From an uncultured Eubacteriales bacterium (GTDB taxonomy: Bacteria; Bacillota; Clostridia; Oscillospirales; Oscillospiraceae), in assembly GCA_900546255.1 (NCBI GenBank), contig URCB01000006.1, positions 3,738 through 67,737 on the forward strand: DNA of 64,000 nt, in the 5' to 3' direction. This document shows, piece by piece, positions 59,290 to 64,000 of the stretch; positions within the stretch are counted from its first letter, which is position 1, and every line of letters begins with the position of its first letter. A program made the translations under genes and the position numbers. The notes under the pieces are model-generated. The model was not told the origin of the DNA, searched no databases, and saw only the letters and a program-made list of their open reading frames with translations.

Positions 59290-59768
59290 GCAAAACACGC
59301 TCCTTTCAGGGTGTCCCGGAGTTGGATCCGGGCGGTGCGCAGGCGGCTTTTCACGGTCCCCTCCGGCAGGCGGAGAAGGGAGGCAATCTCCCGGGTTTTG
59401 AACCCCTCCCAGTAGTACATCACCACCGGCAGGCGGTACTTCTCCTCCAGGGCGCCCAGCGCTGCGTAGAGGTCGCTGTGATCCTCCTCCGCCGGGGCGG
59501 GGATGGCTTCCGCCGCCGCCTGGTCATAGGGGGCCTGCCGCCCCCGTTGGCGGAGAATTCCCTTGCACTCGTTGATGAGGATCCGGGTGAGCCACGTGCG
59601 GAAATACTGGGGCTGGCGCAGGGTGTCCAGCCGCTCCCAGGCCCGCAGGATGGCCTGCTGCGCCGCGTCGGCGCAATCCTCCTCGTTGCCCACCATGGCT
59701 TTGGCCACCCGGTAGAGGGTGGGCTCCGCCGCCAAAACGGCGGCGGTGAATTCCTGTTGGTTCATCAT
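59286..59768 (-). CDS. ECF RNA polymerase sigma factor
   Basis: The 160-residue protein starts at tandem ATGs at 59768 and 59765 after AAAGG. Region 2 holds AKAMVGNEEDCADAAQQAILRAWERLD (about 20-46), split around a -10 binding helix. Region 4 holds YRLPVVMYYWEGFKTREIAS and LPEGTVKSRLRTARIQL, which read the -35 element. No region 3 is present, as in ECF sigmas. It is coupled to the anti-sigma gene. Autoregulation is likely but no clear ECF promoter was found. Confidence 0.94.
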   Translation of the reverse strand: MMNQQEFTAAVLAAEPTLYRVAKAMVGNEEDCADAAQQAILRAWERLDTLRQPQYFRTWLTRILINECKGILRQRGRQAPYDQAAAEAIPAPAEEDHSDLYAALGALEEKYRLPVVMYYWEGFKTREIASLLRLPEGTVKSRLRTARIQLRDTLKGACFA

Positions 59769-59897
59769 GGCTGGCGGTTTCCTTTCTGAAAGCGTTTTTG
59801 CGGCCGCTCCGATTGCTTTCACCCATTAGAGGCAGCAAGAACGGATTTGGATGCCGGTCCCGGGCAAAACGCAAACATTTTTCTCCCCTTCGCCCAA

Positions 59898-59938
59898 CAG
59901 AGGAACCGCCCCAGCCCAAAATGGGCCGGGGCGGTTCC
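59898..59938 (-). terminator. Terminator after the CoA-transferase gene
   Basis: Stem GGAACCGCCCC...GGGGCGGTTCC (59902-59912 with 59928-59938), followed on the minus strand by TCTGTTGG. Confidence 0.8.
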
Positions 59939-59967
59939 CGTCAGAAAGGAGAAGGGTGGCGCCGGTT

Positions 59968-61311
59968 TTAATAGTACATGTATTTTGCGGCCTGCTTCCG
60001 CAGCTCCGCCCGGAAGTCCGGGTGGGCCACGGCGATGAGGTTTTCCACCCGCTGGCCCACGGTGCGCTGGCGGAGCTTGGCCACGCCGTACTCGGTGACC
60101 ACCATGTCCGTCAGGTTCCGGGAGACCGAGACGACGGCCCCCGGGTCCAGGATGGGCACAATGCGGGAGAGGGTCCCCTTCTTCGTGGTGGACGTCTGGG
60201 CCAGGATGGCCCGCCCCCCTTTCGAGTGGTAGGCCCCCCAGGCAAAGTCGGTGGCGCCGCCTGTGCCGGAGTGCTGATAGGGGCCGATGGACTCCGCGCA
60301 CACCTGGCCGGTGAGGTCAATCTGGAGGGAGGCGTTTACAGAGACCACATTGTCGTTCCGGGCGATGACGTAGGGGTCGTTGGTGTACCGGCTGCGGCGG
60401 ACGGTGAGCCGGGGGTGCTGGTCCACAAAGTCATAGAGGAAGTTGTCCCCGGAGATGAAGGAGCCCACGGTGATCCCCTGGTCGATGGACTTATACCGGT
60501 TGGTCACCGCCCCGCAGGCCATGAGATGGGCCATGGAGGTGCCGATCTGCTCGGTGTGGATGCCCAGGTCGTGCTTTTCCATTAAGTGGAACCCTATGGC
60601 GTTGGGGATGCCCCCGAAACCCAACTGGATGCAGTCCCCATCCTTCATCATCTCGGTGACGTAGCCGGCGATGGTCTCCTCCTTCTCCCCGATGGGGGGA
60701 TCTTGGAGTTGGTAGATGGGCTCATCCACCTCGTAGAGCACGTCGGCCATGGAGACGGGCAGGGCATTCTCCCCCCACACCATGGGGGTGCGGGCGTTGA
60801 CCTCGAAGATGATCTTATCCGCCCGGTACAGGTTTTCCAGGGTCATGATCAGGTCACAGCTTAAATGGACATAGCCGTGCTTGTCCATTTCCGACACCTG
60901 GGCCACAAAGACGTTGGGGGGCTTGCAGGCCTGAATTCCCTGGGCATACAGGTGCTGGTCCACCGGGAAATGGGAGTACAGCCCGCTCCCCCTGGCCCCC
61001 ACCGACCATTTGTCGAAGAAGAAGGTGTGGTGGCGGAACTTCCCCGCCAGGCCGGGGTCGCTGGTGACGGGGTAGGTATACCGGGTGATGGTGTTCCAGC
61101 AGTCCACCCCCTTGTCCAGCCGGGGGACGATGGTGTGCAGGTGCTCCAGGAACACCTTGGGCTCGCTGCCGTGGGTGGACCAAGCCAGGCAGTCCCCGTC
61201 CTCGATGAGGTCCAGGGCCTCCTGGACGGTGGCCAGCCGGGCCTGGTAAAGGGCCTTGGGGTCCTGGTTGTGGTAGTCTCCCCGGAGGTAATGCTGATGC
61301 CAGCGATTCAT
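59968..61311 (-). CDS. Acetyl-CoA hydrolase/CoA-transferase family protein
   Basis: The 447-residue protein belongs to the 4-hydroxybutyrate/butyryl-CoA:acetate CoA-transferase family. DGDCIQLGFGGIPNAIG (near 230) and CAESIGPYQHSGTGGATDFA (near 340) are diagnostic, the latter with the SGTGG oxyanion loop. GGATDF differs from the GGQxDF of typical butyryl-CoA:acetate transferases, so the acyl substrate is uncertain. Its ATG overlaps the MaoC stop (ATGA), making a two-gene operon. Confidence 0.88.
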   Translation of the reverse strand: MNRWHQHYLRGDYHNQDPKALYQARLATVQEALDLIEDGDCLAWSTHGSEPKVFLEHLHTIVPRLDKGVDCWNTITRYTYPVTSDPGLAGKFRHHTFFFDKWSVGARGSGLYSHFPVDQHLYAQGIQACKPPNVFVAQVSEMDKHGYVHLSCDLIMTLENLYRADKIIFEVNARTPMVWGENALPVSMADVLYEVDEPIYQLQDPPIGEKEETIAGYVTEMMKDGDCIQLGFGGIPNAIGFHLMEKHDLGIHTEQIGTSMAHLMACGAVTNRYKSIDQGITVGSFISGDNFLYDFVDQHPRLTVRRSRYTNDPYVIARNDNVVSVNASLQIDLTGQVCAESIGPYQHSGTGGATDFAWGAYHSKGGRAILAQTSTTKKGTLSRIVPILDPGAVVSVSRNLTDMVVTEYGVAKLRQRTVGQRVENLIAVAHPDFRAELRKQAAKYMYY

Positions 61312-61745
61312 GCCTTTCCCTCCCCTTTCCCGTCGAGGACCTTCATGTAGTGCAGGCAGGTGAGGACGGTCTCCCCCCGCTGGTTGGTCATAACGCACTG
61401 GCCGGTGGTCTTGCGCTTCACCGGGTCCACCTCGGTGATCCAGTAGGTGGCGGTGATGGTATCCCCAAAGAACACCGGCTTGCGGAAGCGGAGCTGGTCA
61501 TAGCCCATGGCCAGGATGTCCTGCCCGCTGGCCACCCCCGCCATGCCGCTCACGGTGGAGCACAGGCTGAAGGTGAGGCAGCCGTGGACCAGCCGGGTGC
61601 CGTAGGGCATGGTCTTGCAGTACTCCTCATTCACATGGGCGGGGAAGAAGTCCCCGATGAGGCCGGCAAAGAGGTAAACATCGCTCTCGGCGAAGGTTTT
61701 GGTGAAGGTGAATTTCTTTCCGATGGTGAAACCCAGGGTATCCAT
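61308..61745 (-). CDS. MaoC-like enoyl-CoA hydratase
   Basis: The 145-residue hot-dog protein has the R-specific hydratase motif AGLIGDFFPAHVNEEYCK (about 28-45), with the catalytic aspartate and histidine in place. VHGCLTFSLCSTVSGM and FGDTITATYWITEV complete the fold. It would hydrate an enoyl-CoA or dehydrate a 3-hydroxyacyl-CoA. It is the first gene of a coupled operon with the CoA-transferase and diverges from the AraC gene. A GGAGG site precedes the ATG. Confidence 0.9.
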   Translation of the reverse strand: MDTLGFTIGKKFTFTKTFAESDVYLFAGLIGDFFPAHVNEEYCKTMPYGTRLVHGCLTFSLCSTVSGMAGVASGQDILAMGYDQLRFRKPVFFGDTITATYWITEVDPVKRKTTGQCVMTNQRGETVLTCLHYMKVLDGKGEGKA

Positions 61746-61789
61746 GGGGTGTCCTCCTCTCCCCTCCCCTTGCGTGGGAGGATGTTCTG

Positions 61790-61805
61790 TGGTAGTATAG
61801 TACCA
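61790..61805. promoter_or_regulatory. Palindrome in the AraC-MaoC divergent region
   Basis: TGGTA-GTATAG-TACCA is a perfect dyad in the 128-nt gap between the divergent genes. It contains a -10-like TATACT on the minus strand. It could be a regulator site controlling both directions. No second copy was found. Confidence 0.45.
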
Positions 61806-61873
61806 TCTTTTTCACGGAAACACATCGGACGATCTCCCAATGTTTTGGTCTGATTTCACAAAGGAGGGCCCCG

Positions 61874-62821
61874 ATGCAAGTCACAGAGATCCTCACCGAC
61901 CACACCCTCATGGCCCTGGACCTCCAGGGGGCGGAGGACTACCCCATCCGCTTCTACCTGGACATCATGGACCAGTTTGACCGGGCGGGCATCCACTGGC
62001 ACTGGCACCCCGCCCTGGAGTTCAACGTCATCACCAAAGGCACCATGGAGTACTTCGTGGAGAACGAGCACTACACCCTCACCGCCGGCCAGGGCATCGT
62101 GAAGAACGCCCACCTCCTCCACATGGCCCAGCCCGCCAGCCACACCCCTGACGCGGCCATGTTCTCCGTCATCATGGACCCGGCCTTCCTGGCCCCGGCG
62201 GGGAGCGTCATCTACCGCAAGTACATCGCCCCCCTCTTGGGGAGCCAGGGGCTGGGGAGTTTGGTTCTCCGGCCGGAGGTCCCCTGGCAGCGGGCCATGC
62301 TGGAGGGGCTCCGCCAGGCCTATGCCCTGAGCCAGGCGGAGACGGGGGCCTATGAACTGGCCATCCACACCCACATGTGCCAGGTTTGGATCGCCATGGC
62401 AGAGCACCAGGAGGAACTCCCCCGGCGGGCCCTCTCCCCCGCCCAGCGGACGGACCAGGTCCGGGCCAAGCAGATGCTGACCTTTCTCCAGGCCCACTAC
62501 CGGGAACGGCTCACCCTGGACCAGGTGGCCCAGGCGGCCAACGTCAGCCGAAACACCTGCCTGGCCTGCTTTCGCCGGGTGCTGGGCCTGTCCCCCATGG
62601 AGTACCTGCTGAACCATCGGCTGGAGCAGGCCTGCCACCTGCTGCTGACCACCCACTGGCCGGTGAGCCAGGTGGCGGAGGCCTGCGGCTTCGGCGACGC
62701 CAGCTATTTTGGCAAAGCCTTTCGGAAAAAGACCGGCCTCTCCCCCGCCAAGTACCGGGCCCGGCAGCGGCCGAACCCACCATCCCATCCAAAGGAGGCA
62801 TCCCCCTATGACCCAACCTGA
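61874..62821 (+). CDS. AraC-family transcriptional regulator with cupin sensor
   Basis: The 315-residue protein has an N-terminal cupin-like domain (IHWHWHPALEFNVITKGTMEY, about 40-60). Two helix-turn-helix motifs lie at the C-terminus (LTLDQVAQAANVSRNTCLAC near 217 and VSQVAEACGFGDASYFGKAF near 265). An AAAGGAGG site precedes the ATG. It diverges from MaoC/CoA-transferase and its last 14 nt overlap the hydroxyacyl-CoA dehydrogenase start. It is thus well placed to control both arms. Confidence 0.94.
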   Translation: MQVTEILTDHTLMALDLQGAEDYPIRFYLDIMDQFDRAGIHWHWHPALEFNVITKGTMEYFVENEHYTLTAGQGIVKNAHLLHMAQPASHTPDAAMFSVIMDPAFLAPAGSVIYRKYIAPLLGSQGLGSLVLRPEVPWQRAMLEGLRQAYALSQAETGAYELAIHTHMCQVWIAMAEHQEELPRRALSPAQRTDQVRAKQMLTFLQAHYRERLTLDQVAQAANVSRNTCLACFRRVLGLSPMEYLLNHRLEQACHLLLTTHWPVSQVAEACGFGDASYFGKAFRKKTGLSPAKYRARQRPNPPSHPKEASPYDPT

Positions 62822-63746
62822 CATCCGCCGGCCTGTGGTGGCCGGCGCGGGCACCATGGGCACCACCCTGGCCCGCATCTTCGCCCAACACGGCTTCGCC
62901 GTCACCCTGTGGAACCGGCGCACCCCCTCCCTGGAGCGGGCCCAGACCCGCATCGCCGGGGATTTAGACCGCCTGGCCGCCCAGGGCCTTCTCACCGAGG
63001 ACCCAGCTGCCATCGCCGGGCGGGTGACCTACACCACCGACTACGCCGCCTTTGACGGGGCGGACTTCGTGGTGGAGAACATCGCCGAGGACCTGGCGGT
63101 GAAGCAGGCCTTTTTCCGGGAGATCTCCCCCCGGGTGGCCCCGGAGGCCCTGCTCACCACCAACACCTCCGGCCTGCGGGTCACCGACGTGGCCCAGGGG
63201 GTGGAGGACCCCACCCGGTTCTGCGGCATGCACTGGTGGAACCCCCCAGACCTCATGCCCCTGGTGGAGATCACCCGGGGGGACCAGACCAGCCAAGCCG
63301 CCGCCCAGGCGGTCCACGCCCTGGCCCTGGCCCTGGGGAAGAAGCCTGTCATCGTCCAGAAGGACATCCTGGGCATCCTCGGCAACCGCCTGCAGTACGC
63401 CGTGATGCGGGAGGCCCTCCACATCCTGGCCACCGGCGCCGCCGGACCGGAGGAGATCGACGCGGCCATGAAGTACGGCCCCGGGTTCCGCTACGCCGTC
63501 CTGGGCCCCTTTGAGACCGCCGATCTGGGGGGCGTGGACATCTTCCAGGCGGTGAGCGACTACCTCTTCCCCGACCTCAACAACGACCAGCGCAGCCAGG
63601 CCCTCCACGATCTGGTGGACCAGGGCCGCCTGGGGGTGAAGGCGGGGGACGGGTTCTACTCCTACGCCCCCGGCCAGGGGGAGGGCGCCCGCCAGCGGCG
63701 GGACGAACTCTTCCAGCAGCTCTGGGACCTCTTGAAAGACCAATGA
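62808..63746 (+). CDS. 3-hydroxyacyl-CoA dehydrogenase family protein
   Basis: The 312-residue NAD-dependent dehydrogenase starts at the ATG at 62808, 9 nt after AAAGGAGG. PVVAGAGTMGTTLARIFAQH is the Rossmann loop. ENIAEDLAVKQAFFREI and TNTSGL lie in the NAD domain. MHWWNPPDLMPLVEI (near 143) carries the catalytic histidine region, followed by the C-terminal dimerisation domain. It should interconvert 3-hydroxyacyl-CoA and 3-oxoacyl-CoA. Coupling to the AraC gene and nearness to MaoC suggest one acyl-CoA pathway. Confidence 0.92.
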   Translation: MTQPDIRRPVVAGAGTMGTTLARIFAQHGFAVTLWNRRTPSLERAQTRIAGDLDRLAAQGLLTEDPAAIAGRVTYTTDYAAFDGADFVVENIAEDLAVKQAFFREISPRVAPEALLTTNTSGLRVTDVAQGVEDPTRFCGMHWWNPPDLMPLVEITRGDQTSQAAAQAVHALALALGKKPVIVQKDILGILGNRLQYAVMREALHILATGAAGPEEIDAAMKYGPGFRYAVLGPFETADLGGVDIFQAVSDYLFPDLNNDQRSQALHDLVDQGRLGVKAGDGFYSYAPGQGEGARQRRDELFQQLWDLLKDQ

Positions 63747-63754
63747 ACACGCAG

Positions 63755-63795
63755 AACGGCGCCCACGGCCATGGCCGTGGGCGCCGTTTCCTTTT
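63755..63795 (+). terminator. Terminator after the hydroxyacyl-CoA dehydrogenase gene
   Basis: A 16-bp stem AACGGCGCCCACGGCC with its complement and an AT loop region, then TTCCTTTTG. Confidence 0.85.
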
Positions 63796-63831
63796 GACGG
63801 CTGCTTCCGGTCTCCGGGCCGGACAGACAGC

Positions 63832-63881
63832 AAAAAGAGCAGGGAGAACGCCCTTGGATCCGCCAGGGGCGTTCTCCCTGC
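63832..63881 (-). terminator. Terminator after the HxlR gene
   Basis: A 15-bp stem GCAGGGAGAACGCCC (63839-63853 with 63867-63881), followed on the minus strand by TCTTTTTGCTG. Confidence 0.93.
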
Positions 63882-63898
63882 TCGCTTGTTTTCAAGGG

Positions 63899-64000
63899 TT
63901 ATTCGCCTCGGACCATCTTTTGATAGTCCCTCCCCCACTGCTCCATGGAATCCAGGATGGGGCGCATGGAGTTGCCCAGGTCGCTGAGGGCGTACTCCAC
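63899..64000 (-). CDS. HxlR-family regulator, C-terminal fragment
   Basis: The last 33 codons and stop of a gene whose 5' end lies beyond the window. VEYALSDLGNSMRPILDSM followed by EQWGRDYQKM matches the C-terminal helix of HxlR-type winged-helix regulators (VEYxLTxxGxxLxPIL). Such proteins often sense redox or aldehyde stress. Regulated genes are not visible. Confidence 0.85.
   Translation of the reverse strand: MEYALSDLGNSMRPILDSMEQWGRDYQKMVRGE

Noticed and set aside
1-64000. CRISPR arrays, insertion sequences, prophage or integrase genes
   Set aside because: No regular repeat-spacer pattern, transposase, integrase or attachment-site repeat was seen at either tRNA gene.

Overview
The window is chromosomal DNA of a GC-rich, low-mobility Firmicute. 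The gene families (SpoVD/SpoVE-type division cluster, UMF1 transporter, YqzL, MutS2, DAP-type MurE, UPF0210/ACT pair, Flavonifractor/Oscillibacter-like codon use rich in GCC/GGC/CTG) suggest an anaerobic gut clostridium of the Oscillospiraceae type. That placement is inference from gene content, not a database result. No insertion sequence, prophage, CRISPR array or rRNA operon is visible.

Layout. 1-900: the end of a riboflavin ECF transporter gene (ribU-1, running off the left edge) with an FMN riboswitch and terminator. 915-5934: the str operon on the minus strand (L7Ae-like protein, rpsL, rpsG, fusA, tuf), detached from rpoBC, with its own sigma-A promoter. 5993-8553: dinB plus DUF1294, and a second FMN-riboswitch/ribU unit. 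8667-9182: a SLOG-family protein. 9277-22031: the division and cell wall (dcw) cluster on the minus strand in the order rsmH, ftsL, spoVD, murE, mraY, spoVE/ftsW, murG, murA, ftsQ, ftsZ. It lacks mraZ, murF, murD and ftsA. 22211-26145: a coiled-coil protein, coaD, rsmD, uvrC and ptsH. 26210-26429: a structured non-coding RNA of about 185 nt behind a perfect consensus promoter (candidate 6S RNA). 26458-32234: UMF1 transporter, zinc-dependent phospholipase C-like protein, mutS2, recO and the small yqzL.

32298-41126 is more accessory. It holds a mosaic S-layer-anchored protein, an exonuclease-BRCT fusion, tRNA-Arg(ACG), a tiny Cys/Gly/Asn-rich membrane peptide, a zinc-ribbon protein, a YfcE-like phosphoesterase, a GntR/ABC transporter operon, and a TetR/flavodoxin operon with a palindromic operator. 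41147-49599: a DUF5714-arsenate reductase fusion with a UvrD-like helicase, a MerR/MATE divergon with the 19-bp promoter spacer typical of MerR targets, and the folate/tRNA operon mtaB-thyA-folA. 49623-55051: YfbR, ACT and UPF0210 proteins, pgi, and small unknown proteins.

55090-63746 is metabolic: an iron-type alcohol dehydrogenase, tRNA-Arg(CCG), an SDR oxidoreductase, an ECF sigma/anti-sigma pair, and a divergent unit of MaoC hydratase plus CoA-transferase facing an AraC regulator plus 3-hydroxyacyl-CoA dehydrogenase. Together these look like a regulated acyl-CoA/short-chain fatty acid module. The right edge cuts an HxlR-type regulator gene.
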